A stretch of 64,000 bases of DNA from Clostridium magnum DSM 2767 (GCF_001623875.1 NZ_LWAE01000014.1:37227-101226), one strand, 5' to 3'. Shown: positions 44,298 through 53,558, numbered from the stretch's first letter. The notes: generated from the sequence alone by a model not told the origin. Program-made: numbers and translations.

Positions 44298-46439
44298 TTA
44301 TTCCCAGCCTAATTCAATTACGTCTCCATCTGAAAGCTTATCATAATACCCTGCATTCTTACCATTTAAACGAAGGTATAAGCTGCCTTTAGGAATTGTT
44401 AAATCAAATTCTATATGGTTAAATATATCTACAAATACATACTCTTCTTTCCCCTTTAGAATTATTGATTTGTCATTAACTGTTACTTTAATATTATTAC
44501 TATTTTCCATTTGATCTTTTAAATCTTTAATAGGTTCTTGTGGGTCATTTATACTCTGCTTTTCTTCAATAACACTATCAGGATTAGACTCTTCATCACT
44601 AAGATTTTTGTCTTCTTCTATTTCTAAAACATCTTCATTAAGACTTATTCCCAAAGCATATTCATTAACATTTTCATTTTGTACTTCTTCATTCTTTATT
44701 CTATATATTCTGTTTCCTTCCTGTATAACATAATCCTCTTGAAGTTCTTCTCCATTTAAGTAGTATTTATAATCCACTAAATCAATAGGCACGCAATACT
44801 TTTCAAACTCTCCCAAGGTTTCAGGAAATACTATTTGAACCTCATCACCTTCCTTGATATTTGCATCAATACTTACTTTTTCTCCATTGATTATACCAAT
44901 AGGCTCAAGATTCTCTATTATATCATTGATAAAAAAACTTACAGAATAAAGCTTTTGAATATAATCTCTAACCTTTGGTGACGCATCACTGCCATGTACA
45001 GCAAAGTTTATTTCTATGTTGTCACCTTCTTTAATCTCTTCATCTATACTTTTAACAACTCCATTTACCCTTATTTCTGCATTAGATGCTAATGATCCAA
45101 AGGCTACTCGTTTTATACCATTCAAAATAAATCTTATATTTTTACCGTTTTTACCCATTAAAACTTTAGGATTAATTCCTGCCTGCAGCATGACATCCAT
45201 TACAATGTGTTTATGAGAATTAAACAAGCTTATAACTTTTCCATTTAAGGTTACATCAATGAAATCGTGACCTAGTCTCTTTATGGATACTAATCCAATA
45301 CCAAGAACTGTTACCCCAGTGCTTCCAAGAGAATTATCTTCACATACACAGTCAGTTACAGCATCTCTTCCTTTTATAGCTATTCTTTGTAATGGTATAT
45401 TAAGCTTCTCTGCAAGAAATTCCTTTAACATTGGTGTGTGTGCTCCTCCACCTACACAAAAAACTGCATTAGGAGCCTTATCACCATTTAAACTTATAAT
45501 TGTACTTCCAATTTCATCTGCTATTTTTCTTACAACAGGTGTTATTAATTTAATTACTTCCTCAGATGAGATCTCATTCTCCAAACCTAAAACATCAATA
45601 TATACTATCTTTTCTTTTTCATTACATTGTCTTTTAATTTTTTCAGCAGTATTAAAATCCACTAGATAGTTTTGTGCTATAGTTTCTGTTACCTCATCAC
45701 CAGCTAGCGGCACCATACCATATGCACTTATAGTGTCCTTACTGCTTATAGCTATATCCGAAGTCCCTGCTCCTATATCTACTAACGCTAGGTTTAACAG
45801 CCTTAGATTTTGGGGTATTGCTGCCTCCATAGCTGCTATAGGTTCTAGGGTAAGACTTGCAACCTTTAGTCCTACCTTATTCATAACGGCATAAAGGCTA
45901 TCCACAACAGATCTAGGCAGAAAAGTAGTTATAATTTCTGTAGCTATATTTTCACCTTTATGTGAAAGTAGGTTATTTATTATGTATCCATTTAAGAAAT
46001 AATTTTTAACACTATATCCAACACAATAGAGTTTCCCCTCAGTATGTTCATTAATCTTTTCTTCAGCTGCTTTAACTGCAGTAAGTTCAAGACTACGGAC
46101 CATATCTTTATCAATTTCTCTATCTTCATCAATATTCAATTCAGCCTTAGAAACTGCTGTTCTCAAAAATCTTCCTGCGGCCGCAATTGATACACTTTCT
46201 AACTTCATATCTAGTTTTTCTTCTATTTCTTTTTTTACAGTATTCACAGCATTAGCAACCAACCCAATATCATGAATTTGGCCATCTATCATAGACCTTT
46301 CCTCATGCTCAACTAAATATTCAGCAACTACATAAAACTTCTTATCCCTCACAATGCCTGCTGTACCTATTACTGATCGTGTGCCTATATCTAATGCAAA
46401 TATTACATCTTGTATATTAATTTTAGGACTATCCATCAT
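44298..46439 (-). CDS. Long FtsA-like actin-fold ATPase with beta-grasp-like C-terminal domains
   Basis: 713 residues. The first ~400 are an FtsA/PilM-type actin-fold ATPase: FALDIGTRSVIG (phosphate 1), NLALVDIGAGTSDIAIS (phosphate 2) and FCVGGGAHTPML (adenosine). The 1C-type insert follows the FtsA pattern. The remaining ~300 residues are beta-rich, with repeated short units (NGVVKSIDEEIKEGDNIEI, LNGKNAGYYDKLSDGDVIEL) that look like ubiquitin-like beta-grasp domains, plus an acidic linker. Classical FtsA is ~420 and ends in an amphipathic helix, not seen here. The ATG at 46439 has GAGGT 8 nt upstream and is preferred to the ATG 21 nt earlier. Confidence 0.8.
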   Translation of the reverse strand: MMDSPKINIQDVIFALDIGTRSVIGTAGIVRDKKFYVVAEYLVEHEERSMIDGQIHDIGLVANAVNTVKKEIEEKLDMKLESVSIAAAGRFLRTAVSKAELNIDEDREIDKDMVRSLELTAVKAAEEKINEHTEGKLYCVGYSVKNYFLNGYIINNLLSHKGENIATEIITTFLPRSVVDSLYAVMNKVGLKVASLTLEPIAAMEAAIPQNLRLLNLALVDIGAGTSDIAISSKDTISAYGMVPLAGDEVTETIAQNYLVDFNTAEKIKRQCNEKEKIVYIDVLGLENEISSEEVIKLITPVVRKIADEIGSTIISLNGDKAPNAVFCVGGGAHTPMLKEFLAEKLNIPLQRIAIKGRDAVTDCVCEDNSLGSTGVTVLGIGLVSIKRLGHDFIDVTLNGKVISLFNSHKHIVMDVMLQAGINPKVLMGKNGKNIRFILNGIKRVAFGSLASNAEIRVNGVVKSIDEEIKEGDNIEINFAVHGSDASPKVRDYIQKLYSVSFFINDIIENLEPIGIINGEKVSIDANIKEGDEVQIVFPETLGEFEKYCVPIDLVDYKYYLNGEELQEDYVIQEGNRIYRIKNEEVQNENVNEYALGISLNEDVLEIEEDKNLSDEESNPDSVIEEKQSINDPQEPIKDLKDQMENSNNIKVTVNDKSIILKGKEEYVFVDIFNHIEFDLTIPKGSLYLRLNGKNAGYYDKLSDGDVIELGWE

Positions 46440-46465
46440 AATATTTACCTCTATTTTCATAATTT

Positions 46466-46494
46466 AAAAGCTCATATTCTGAGAATATGAGCTT
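46466..46494 (-). terminator. Hairpin between the 99-residue gene and the FtsA-like gene
   Basis: AAGCTCATATTC / GAATATGAGCTT with loop TGA, then TTAAATT on the minus strand. It probably ends the upstream small gene. Confidence 0.7.
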
Positions 46495-46533
46495 ACTAAA
46501 ATTATATAACAATATGAATAAACATTCAACAAA

Positions 46534-46833
46534 CTACTCTGTTAACTTTAAAATACCTTCATTTTCATTTATATAAGGTAAAGTTTTTATAATTTCATAT
46601 ACATACTTTAAGCCTGACTTTTCATTGTTTAATATCTGATCCTTTTCAACTTTGTTAAAACAAAGCATATTACACCAAAAGTCAACGAAATCATCCTTTG
46701 TAACAAAATGAGTCTTATTTTCATCCATTACTACAAATCCACTTTTATATTTCTCTATTATTTGAATATCCTTAAATTCGTCATTTGATAGAATTATTGA
46801 CACATCATCCCACATTTTCTTAAAAGCAACCAT
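46534..46833 (-). CDS. Conserved-looking hypothetical protein
   Basis: 99 residues, soluble, mixed charge, no recognised motif. AAGGAGGTAA before the ATG and a hairpin after the stop support it as a real gene. I do not recognise the family. Its neighbour is the FtsA-like gene on the same strand. Confidence 0.7.
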   Translation of the reverse strand: MVAFKKMWDDVSIILSNDEFKDIQIIEKYKSGFVVMDENKTHFVTKDDFVDFWCNMLCFNKVEKDQILNNEKSGLKYVYEIIKTLPYINENEGILKLTE

Positions 46834-46951
46834 CTAATATTACCTCCTTAGCTTTAATTCAACTTCGCAAATTATATATATAGTATAACATATACTACAT
46901 ATAAATCAAAGTTTTTGTTGAATATTTATCATAATAATATATCACATTTTA

Positions 46952-47385
46952 TCAGTCTTTCATTAATAATTCACCATTTTTCAACACAAAAGCATCAAAC
47001 ATTCTTTCTATACCATTATTAAATATACATAGTAATATAATTTTTGTCCTTAGCTGATATCCTCCCCCTGCCATAAGCCCTATGGTTTACTATATCCCCT
47101 ATCTCATACGGGTTTATAAACCTACTTTCATCATATGTTTTTTCCTCATAATCTATGCTATATTCTTTTACAAATCTTAAAATTTCCTTTTCCCTTTAGC
47201 ATTTTAGGTCAATATATATTCAATATCTATAGTCTTGTCACAGCCACATAAAATAATCTTCTTTTTTCTAAGTTTTACTTCATACTCTTAATATGAGGAC
47301 TTACCCCTTCATTATAATTTATTATGAACATATTCTTAAATTCCATACTCTTTATGCCATTCTAAGATCTCTATACTTTAAGTAA
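46952..47385 (-). pseudogene. Decayed second copy of the 3' end of the UvrD-like helicase gene
   Basis: On the minus strand this stretch reads NGIERMFDAFVLKNGELLMKD then stop, matching the end of the helicase at 48356 (NGIERKFDAFVLKNSGLLMRV). Further upstream, FINPYEIGDIVNHRAYGRGRIS matches FINPYEIGDIVTHRTYGRGKIS. Frames are broken by small indels and several stops. Nucleotide similarity continues to about 47385. The helicase motor domains are absent. The rest of the 46834-47702 gap shows only AT-rich sequence, a hairpin and a repeat fragment. Confidence 0.85.
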
Positions 47386-47540
47386 ATCGCCTAAAAAGTT
47401 AATATTAGCTCCTTAAAAATGTGATAATTATATTATTCTATACAAAACCTTAAAACTCTTTATAAGTAAAAAAAGCCCTATCGAGCTAGAAACTTATGAT
47501 ACTAATTACCAAATCATATTTTTTTACTTAGGGCTCATAT

Positions 47541-47580
47541 TTTAAGGTAGTTGATTTACCAACTACCTTAAGTTCAATTT
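47541..47580 (+). terminator. Strong hairpin in a pseudogene-rich gap
   Basis: TTAAGGTAGTTG (47542-47553) / CAACTACCTTAA (47560-47571), loop ATTTAC, followed rightward by GTTCAATTTTT. No intact rightward gene ends here, so it may be a leftover. Confidence 0.55.
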
Positions 47581-47587
47581 TTATATA

Positions 47588-47606
47588 TTTATCCGATGAC
47601 TACCCC
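47588..47606 (-). repeat. Right-end fragment of the two-hairpin repeat
   Basis: TTATCCGATGACTACCC matches the right end of the family read on the minus strand (GGGTAGTCATCGGATAA). The rest of the element is lost. Confidence 0.5.
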
Positions 47607-47702
47607 TTCATTAAAATTAACATTTTCATTATGTATATCTTTAACCACATTAGATAAATATGTATTGTCATCACTTAAAATTTGAATTTATGTACTTCTA
47701 AT

Positions 47703-47954
47703 TTACATCGCCTTATCATCGCATGTTATATCGTTTTTATGTTTGCCTAATATATTAAATCCTTGCTTATTATAACCTTGTCTATCATAACCATACCTAT
47801 TGTATCCATCTATATTATAACCATCTCTATCATATCCCATTATATTATATCCTTGTTTATTATAACCGTCATCATCAAAGAAAGTACCATTACCCTGTAG
47901 TTCATCACTATCAAATCCAAATATTGCCCAAAAAAGCTTTTTTAATATTCCCAC
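47703..47954 (-). CDS. Small GY-repeat protein
   Basis: 83 residues from the GTG at 47954 (AGGAG 10 nt upstream). An ATG 24 nt earlier has no ribosome binding site. The N-terminus MGILKKLFWAIFGFDSDEL is hydrophobic/basic. From about residue 28 there is a run of five-residue units G-[YF]-[ND]-x-x (DGYNKQGYNIMGYDRDGYN and on), at least eight copies. Such repeats occur in many unrelated bacterial proteins; their role is unknown. It sits between decayed helicase fragments. Confidence 0.65.
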   Translation of the reverse strand: MGILKKLFWAIFGFDSDELQGNGTFFDDDGYNKQGYNIMGYDRDGYNIDGYNRYGYDRQGYNKQGFNILGKHKNDITCDDKAM

Positions 47955-48003
47955 CTTTCCCTCACTCCTAATAATCATTTTTTAAATAAAATTTGATTTT
48001 ATT

Positions 48004-48105
48004 CTAATTTTTAAGTATCAATACACTACTCCCTAGTGCATAAGCATCAAACTTTCTTTCTATACCATTATTAGTATGATACTAATATAATTTTTCTCTT
48101 TAGAG
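48004..48105 (-). pseudogene. Third fragment of the helicase gene 3' end
   Basis: On the minus strand it reads NGIERKFDAYALGSSVLILKN then TAG, matching the last ~20 residues of the helicase at 48356. Upstream similarity fades after about 100 nt. Independent of the copy at 46952. The remaining 48106-48355 holds nothing I can name. Confidence 0.7.
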
Positions 48106-48355
48106 AAATAACTCCATTCACCTAATGGAAATATTATAACTGAATTTCCAGTAAAAATATACTGTTATCTATGCTATACTACATTGACTCACCCATAGTT
48201 TTTAAAACCTTATTTTGTTACTGTTTATTATACTGACACCTGTTTACAAGAAACTTAATTATTGACCAAAATTATACATGGATATACCCCAAAAACAAAC
48301 AGTAAAAAAGATATTATTTAAACTTTTTATACCTTCTTTTTGTATCACTAATTAT

Positions 48356-50374
48356 TCACACTCTCATTAATAATCCGCTGTTTTTCAACACAAAAGCATC
48401 AAATTTTCTTTCTATACCATTATTAAAGGTAATACTAATATAATTTTTATCCTTATATGATATCTTCCCCCTGCCATAAGTCCTATGAGTTACTATATCC
48501 CCTATCTCATAGGGATTTATAAACCCACTTTCATCATATATTTTTTCTTTATAATCTATGCCACATTCTTTTATAAATCTTGAAATTTCTTTTCCTTTTC
48601 CCTTTAACATTTTAGTTGAATATATATATAGATTATCTATAGCTCTTGTAATACCAACATAAAATAATCTTCTTTCTTCTTCTAAGTTTTCTGCTACGCT
48701 ATTAATATGAGGGATTACCCCTTCATTAGCATTAATTATAAATACATTTTTAAACTCCATACCTTTTACGCCATGTATTGTACTTAAAATTACACCTTTT
48801 TCATCACTGGATTTCTTTTTAAGTTCTTCCTTGATTACGTCCACATGCACTAAGAATGAAGTTATACTATTAAAATCTTCTGCAGCCTCCTTAAATTCTT
48901 CTAGAACATCCTTTAATTCTGTATTATCAATTTTAATTCTTTGACTATACTCATTTATGTAATCATTATAACCCAGGTCATTTATAATAAGCTTTATTGC
49001 GTCTCTTAAATGCATTTTATTAAGTCTACAGATGTCTTTTTCCAGCTTATCAATACTTTTAAGTTGAAAAATTGGTATATCTTCTATATCTTTTAACATA
49101 TCAAAGCAATTATCTCTAATAGTATTTCTTCTTACTTTTTCTATATTCATCTTACTGATATATCTAAAAGGTTTGTTAATTATTCTGACAAAACTCTCTT
49201 TATCAGTGATGTCGATGCTTAGTTTTAAATAAGATAACATATCCCTACACACAAAATGGTCAAAAAAGTCATATTGTTTATCTAAAAGTTTGAAAGGAAT
49301 ATCTTCCTTCAAAAAACAATCTATAACACTTCTACTCTCCATATTCGTCCTATATAAAACTGCGACCTCCTTATATTCATAGTAACCTTCCTTAACTAAA
49401 CTTCTAATACTTTCTGCTATTTTTACAGATTGTTCTTTTTCATTTTCAACACTTTTAAAATTAATAGTTCCTTCTTCATTTTTATTTGCTTTTATCTCTT
49501 TAATATTTCTATTTCTATTATTCTCTATTAGCTTTTTAGATAAAGAAACTATATTTTCTGTACTTCTATAATTCATACATAAAAATATTTTTTTCCCATT
49601 CTCAAAATATTCATTGAAGTCCACCATACAGTCTGGTCTTGAGCCTCTAAATCCGTATATACACTGATCTTCATCTCCCACTGCAAAAACAGAATTATTA
49701 TATCCAAGCATCTGCAATAGTTCTATTTGTAGTCTATCGCAGTCTTGAAACTCATCTACTAGTATATATTTAAAAAGTCTTCTATATCCAGATAAAACCT
49801 CTGGTCTTTCAATAAATAATTTTTTGGCCTTTAATTGAAGATCATCAAAATCCATTAAACAATTTTCCTCTTTATATGACTCATAAGCATTGAAACACTC
49901 CTTAAAAATGCCCTTATCTATTTTTGAATTATAACTTTCTATATTCTGACTACTATTTTTAAAAAGTGATATATCATTTATAACTTCTTTCACTTTTTCA
50001 TCGTTAATAGAATCTAAATATGATACTAGCATACCCTTTATTAACTTATAAGTGATTGAACTATTTATTATAGTTATGTTCTGCGAGTACCTAGATAATA
50101 TTTTATAAAATAGAGCATGAAAGGTTCCAAAAAATGGAGGCCTTTTGCTAGTTAGCTTCACATATCTGTCTTTCATATTTACTGCTGCTGCTTTTGTAAA
50201 AGTTATTACTATCATATTATCTGGGTTTATTCCTTTATCATTTATCAAATATGCAACCCTATTTATAGTAACAGTAGTTTTACCCGATCCTGGTGGAGCT
50301 ATAATTAAAACATTTCTATCTTCTGTGTATACAGCCTTTCTTTGATATATATCTAAATTTTTGTTCACTATCAT
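48356..50374 (-). CDS. UvrD/PcrA-type SF1 DNA helicase
   Basis: 672-residue 3'-5' helicase. All SF1A motifs are visible: Q-motif region NLDIYQRKAV, Walker A APPGSGKT (26-33), TFTKAAAVNMK, GTFHALFY, DEFQD (near 212), GDEDQCIYGFRG, MNYRST, and VKGMEFKNVFI...YVGITRAI. A C-terminal domain with GDIVTHRTYGRGKIS resembles the PcrA tail that contacts RNA polymerase. Slightly shorter than PcrA (~720-740). GGGAG before the ATG. Confidence 0.9.
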   Translation of the reverse strand: MIVNKNLDIYQRKAVYTEDRNVLIIAPPGSGKTTVTINRVAYLINDKGINPDNMIVITFTKAAAVNMKDRYVKLTSKRPPFFGTFHALFYKILSRYSQNITIINSSITYKLIKGMLVSYLDSINDEKVKEVINDISLFKNSSQNIESYNSKIDKGIFKECFNAYESYKEENCLMDFDDLQLKAKKLFIERPEVLSGYRRLFKYILVDEFQDCDRLQIELLQMLGYNNSVFAVGDEDQCIYGFRGSRPDCMVDFNEYFENGKKIFLCMNYRSTENIVSLSKKLIENNRNRNIKEIKANKNEEGTINFKSVENEKEQSVKIAESIRSLVKEGYYEYKEVAVLYRTNMESRSVIDCFLKEDIPFKLLDKQYDFFDHFVCRDMLSYLKLSIDITDKESFVRIINKPFRYISKMNIEKVRRNTIRDNCFDMLKDIEDIPIFQLKSIDKLEKDICRLNKMHLRDAIKLIINDLGYNDYINEYSQRIKIDNTELKDVLEEFKEAAEDFNSITSFLVHVDVIKEELKKKSSDEKGVILSTIHGVKGMEFKNVFIINANEGVIPHINSVAENLEEERRLFYVGITRAIDNLYIYSTKMLKGKGKEISRFIKECGIDYKEKIYDESGFINPYEIGDIVTHRTYGRGKISYKDKNYISITFNNGIERKFDAFVLKNSGLLMRV

Positions 50375-50502
50375 TATTTTCTCCCTTTACATGATTCATC
50401 TTATTTTTGTATAATATGTATTGTATATTTAAAAAAGCTTATGCTTAGACTTTTGTAGCTTTTTTAACAACTATTGTAATAGTTTTTGTAAAGTATTACA
50501 AT

Positions 50503-50514
50503 GTGTATATGTAT
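50503..50514. promoter_or_regulatory. Candidate niacin-regulator operator upstream of pncB
   Basis: GTGTATATGTAT, 49 nt before the pncB start, resembles GTGTATATACAT upstream of niaX. No niaR-type gene is in the window. Motif based on two sites. Confidence 0.35.
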
Positions 50515-50562
50515 AATTGTTAACTTTATTAACTTTACTAAAACAATTAGGGGAGATTTATT

Positions 50563-52044
50563 ATGGAATATACTAAAAACTTCGACATAAGAAATGGAAG
50601 AAATCTTACTATGCTAGTAGATTTTTATGAGCTTACTATGGGTAATGGCTATTTGCAGAGTAGCATAGGAAACAAAACAGCCTATTTTGATATGTTTTTT
50701 AGAAGAGTTCCTGATGGTGGGGGCTATTGTATTATGGCAGGTGTACAACAAATAATTGAATATTTGTCAACCCTTAAATTTTCACAGGAAGATATAGAAT
50801 ATTTAAGAAGTAAGCATACTTTTTCAGATGAATTTTTAGATTACTTAAAAAATTTCGAATTTTGTTGTGATGTTTGGGCAGTGCCGGAAGGAAACCCAGT
50901 TTTTCCAAATGAGCCCTTAGTTACAGTTAAGGGACCTGCTATACAAGCTCAGTTTATTGAAACCATGATTCTTCTTACAATAAATCATCAAACTTTGATA
51001 GCTACAAAGGCAAATAGAATCTGTAGAGCTGCTGAAGGTAGACCCGTAATGGAATTTGGTTCTAGAAGAGCTCAAGGTTATGATGGTGCAATTTATGGTG
51101 CAAGAGCTGCTGTTATCGGTGGTTGTAATTCTACAGCTTGTACTATAGCAGAGCAGATGTTTGGCATCCCTGCAGTTGGAACTATGGCACACAGCTGGAT
51201 ACAATTGTTTCCTACAGAGTATGAGGCATTTGAAGCTTGGTCAGAAGTATATCCTGACAACTGTGTACTCCTTGTAGATACATATAATGTGTTAAAATCT
51301 GGTTTACCTAATGCTATAAAGATTTTTAATGAAGTATTACTTCCAAAAGGATATAGACCAAAAGGAATAAGAATAGATAGCGGCGATATAACTTACCTTA
51401 CAAAAAAATGTAGAGAAATTCTTGACGAAGCAGGTTTTGATTATGTTGATATAATTATCTCAAATTCTCTTGATGAATTTATTATAAGAGATGTTCTAAG
51501 CCAAGGAGCTCAAGTGGATGCTCTTGGTGTAGGTGAAAGATTAATAACAGCTAAATCTGAACCGGTTTTCGGAGGTGTTTATAAGTTAGCTGCTGTAGAA
51601 GATGATTTTGGAAACATAATTCCTAAAATAAAGATAAGTGAAAACGAAGAAAAAATAACTAACCCTGGCTTTAAAAAGATTTATAGAATATTTGACAAAG
51701 TAGAAAATAAAGCTATAGCAGATTTAATAACTCTACACGATGAAGTTATTAATGAAAATGAACCAATAGAAATCTTTGATCCTATTTATACTTGGAAGAA
51801 AAAAAGAATAAAAGATTACTATATAAAAGAACTTATGGTCAAGATTTTTGATAATGGAAAGTTAGTTTATGAAAGCCCTGATGTTATGGACATAAAAAGA
51901 ATAGTGGAAGAAGAAACTGAAAAAATGTGGCCTGAGGTTTTAAGATTTGAAAATCCACATAACTATTATATTGACTTATCTAAAGATTTATGGGATTTAA
52001 AACAAGAGTTACTTAATAAATATTCAAATAACTATGAAGAATAG
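50563..52044 (+). CDS. pncB: Nicotinate phosphoribosyltransferase
   Basis: 493-residue enzyme making nicotinate mononucleotide from nicotinate and PRPP, the entry step of NAD salvage. MLVDFYELTMGNGYL at the N-terminus, EFGSRRAQGYDGAI (substrate and phosphate contact), RIDSGDITYL and DALGVGERL are the family motifs. Normal length. GGGGAG before the ATG. Works with the NiaX-like transporter at 29.5 kb. Confidence 0.95.
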   Translation: MEYTKNFDIRNGRNLTMLVDFYELTMGNGYLQSSIGNKTAYFDMFFRRVPDGGGYCIMAGVQQIIEYLSTLKFSQEDIEYLRSKHTFSDEFLDYLKNFEFCCDVWAVPEGNPVFPNEPLVTVKGPAIQAQFIETMILLTINHQTLIATKANRICRAAEGRPVMEFGSRRAQGYDGAIYGARAAVIGGCNSTACTIAEQMFGIPAVGTMAHSWIQLFPTEYEAFEAWSEVYPDNCVLLVDTYNVLKSGLPNAIKIFNEVLLPKGYRPKGIRIDSGDITYLTKKCREILDEAGFDYVDIIISNSLDEFIIRDVLSQGAQVDALGVGERLITAKSEPVFGGVYKLAAVEDDFGNIIPKIKISENEEKITNPGFKKIYRIFDKVENKAIADLITLHDEVINENEPIEIFDPIYTWKKKRIKDYYIKELMVKIFDNGKLVYESPDVMDIKRIVEEETEKMWPEVLRFENPHNYYIDLSKDLWDLKQELLNKYSNNYEE

Positions 52045-52051
52045 ATTTTTT

Positions 52052-52130
52052 CGTTAAAAGTTACTATAATCATCATAGTAACTTTTAACGATTACAAAAG
52101 CGGCTAAGAGCCGCTTTTGTAATTTTTTTT
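52052..52130 (+). terminator. Double terminator after pncB
   Basis: Hairpin 1: CGTTAAAAGTTACTAT / ATAGTAACTTTTAACG (perfect, 16 bp). Hairpin 2: ATTACAAAAGCGGCT / AGCCGCTTTTGTAAT, then TTTTTTTT. Two tandem strong hairpins, the second with a textbook T-run. Confidence 0.9.
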
Positions 52131-52188
52131 GCAATTGTAACTATAAATGCCCCTTTTACCCTACTTTTATTAAAATAATATAAATATT

Positions 52189-52419
52189 TTATAAATATTT
52201 GTTTGAAACTTCTAAATAAGATTTTCTTATAAAATCCAATTCACCATGAAATAGCTCTATTTCAGTCCGTCTATCTTGTACTCTCTTTGTCCTAAAATCA
52301 TCAATTTTTTTAAAAGGACAAATGCCTCCAGTTCCCTTGTAGTTATATAAAGCACAATCCTTAAAACACTCCACATCACTTTCATACGTAGATAAAAATG
52401 GACATTCTTCCATATCCAT
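52189..52419 (-). CDS. Small cysteine-rich protein
   Basis: 76 residues from the ATG at 52419 (GGGGAG 7-8 nt upstream; a TTG further up overlaps that site). Four cysteines in the N-terminal half, C6, C18, C22 and C34 (EECPFLSTYE, ECFKDCALYN, GGICPFK), suggest a zinc or Fe-S site. No family name known to me. Divergent from an HxlR-family regulator. Confidence 0.7.
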   Translation of the reverse strand: MDMEECPFLSTYESDVECFKDCALYNYKGTGGICPFKKIDDFRTKRVQDRRTEIELFHGELDFIRKSYLEVSNKYL

Positions 52420-52654
52420 ACACCCTCTCCCCAAAAGTTATTATAAGTTAACCTTATTATACAATAATTATTTGTAAAAATGAATATAATTTACCATTTT
52501 TTTAAAATTTTACTTAATTATTATTTGCCTTTAATTAATTTGAAGAATGTAAGCATTAGTGATATAATTTTGATAGTAAATTTACTATAGCTATACATTA
52601 TACTTAGTTTTATTAATGTTACTCCATATTTTTATTATTAAAAGAGGGTGTAGT

Positions 52655-53044
52655 ATGGGAAAAGGTTGTAAAGTAATGAGGATACGAAACAAAGAATATA
52701 CTTGCACAGTAGAGTTAACTTTAGATATAATTGGTGGCAAGTGGAAGCCGCTAATATTATGGCATCTAGGTGTTGACGGAACAAAGCGGTTTAGCGAAGT
52801 AAAAAGATCCTTACCTGGTATAACACAAAAAATGTTAACTCAGCAACTTAGAGAATTGGAAGCTGATGGAATGATTAGTAGAAAAATATATCCACAAGTT
52901 CCACCAAGGGTTGAATATACTATTACCAATGAGGGAGAAAGCCTTATGCCAATATTAAGCAGCATGTGTAAATGGGGCAAAGAATATTATGAAAAGGCTA
53001 AAAGCTCTATAGATTTAGAGACTAGTGAATCCATAGCAAAATAA
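52655..53044 (+). CDS. HxlR-family winged-helix regulator
   Basis: 129-residue DNA-binding protein. The TVELTLDIIGGKWKPLILWHL opening and LPGITQKMLTQQLRELEADG recognition helix are typical HxlR features. C17 lies at the site often used for redox or electrophile sensing in this family, and C5 is a second N-terminal cysteine. The ATG at 52655 follows AGAGGGTGTAGT; an upstream ATG at 52616 has no such site. Divergent from the cysteine-rich gene, which may be its target. Confidence 0.85.
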   Translation: MGKGCKVMRIRNKEYTCTVELTLDIIGGKWKPLILWHLGVDGTKRFSEVKRSLPGITQKMLTQQLRELEADGMISRKIYPQVPPRVEYTITNEGESLMPILSSMCKWGKEYYEKAKSSIDLETSESIAK

Positions 53045-53083
53045 TTTAATATTATATTTATACATTAAAAACCTTGTATATGG

Positions 53084-53126
53084 ATAAGTAGTATTTACTT
53101 AATATGTTTATACTACTTATTTTTTA
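53084..53126 (+). terminator. Terminator after the HxlR gene
   Basis: ATAAGTAGTAT / ATACTACTTAT with an AT-rich loop, then TTTTTATTTT. Confidence 0.8.
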
Positions 53127-53197
53127 TTTTTTGGTTAAACTATCATTAATATAGTATTAAATTTAAAACTAGTCTTATAAGAAAAGGAGTTGTTTAA

Positions 53198-53545
53198 ATG
53201 TATCTAACTAGTATATCTCTTTCGTATTTCTTTTTAGGAATAGCTATCGTTAGTATTGCAGCTTATTTATACTTTAAGTTATTAGTAGTAAAAACCGATC
53301 CTCAAAATGAAGATAGAGAAAAAATTATAGGCGATATGAATGATCCAACAAGCTGGAGAGAACGGAATAAACGAATGTCTGTTGTTTGCCTATTCTGGTT
53401 CATAGTTTCTACAATTGTCTTTGTAGTTTTAAAATTTTTTTATCCTATAGCTTTAGTTCCACTTATGCTCTTAGTTATTTATGCAATTCTTATGGTTTTA
53501 TCCATAGTATTTTTTTCAAGAGGAAAAAGGAAAGCTTCCATATGA
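53198..53545 (+). CDS. Small membrane protein with three segments
   Basis: 115 residues: hydrophobic segments at about 5-25, 62-82 and 86-108, with a charged loop (NEDREKIIGDMNDPTSWRERN) between the first two. No family recognised. AAGGAG 9 nt before the ATG, and a shared terminator covers its stop. Function unknown. Confidence 0.7.
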   Translation: MYLTSISLSYFFLGIAIVSIAAYLYFKLLVVKTDPQNEDREKIIGDMNDPTSWRERNKRMSVVCLFWFIVSTIVFVVLKFFYPIALVPLMLLVIYAILMVLSIVFFSRGKRKASI

Positions 53546-53558
53546 AGCCTTCCTTTTT
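53524..53558. terminator. Bidirectional terminator inside convergent gene ends
   Basis: AAAAAGGAAAGCTTC / GAAGCCTTCCTTTTT with loop CATAT. It spans the stop codons of the membrane-protein gene and the Nudix gene, which converge 11 nt apart. Confidence 0.85.

Noticed and set aside
45283..45669. Rightward 128-codon frame within the FtsA-like gene
   Set aside because: Overlaps conserved motifs of the real gene in antisense and has no start signal.
47703..47954. CRISPR array suggested by repeating triplets
   Set aside because: The repeats are protein-level pentads (15 nt units) with no spacers, and the frame is open.
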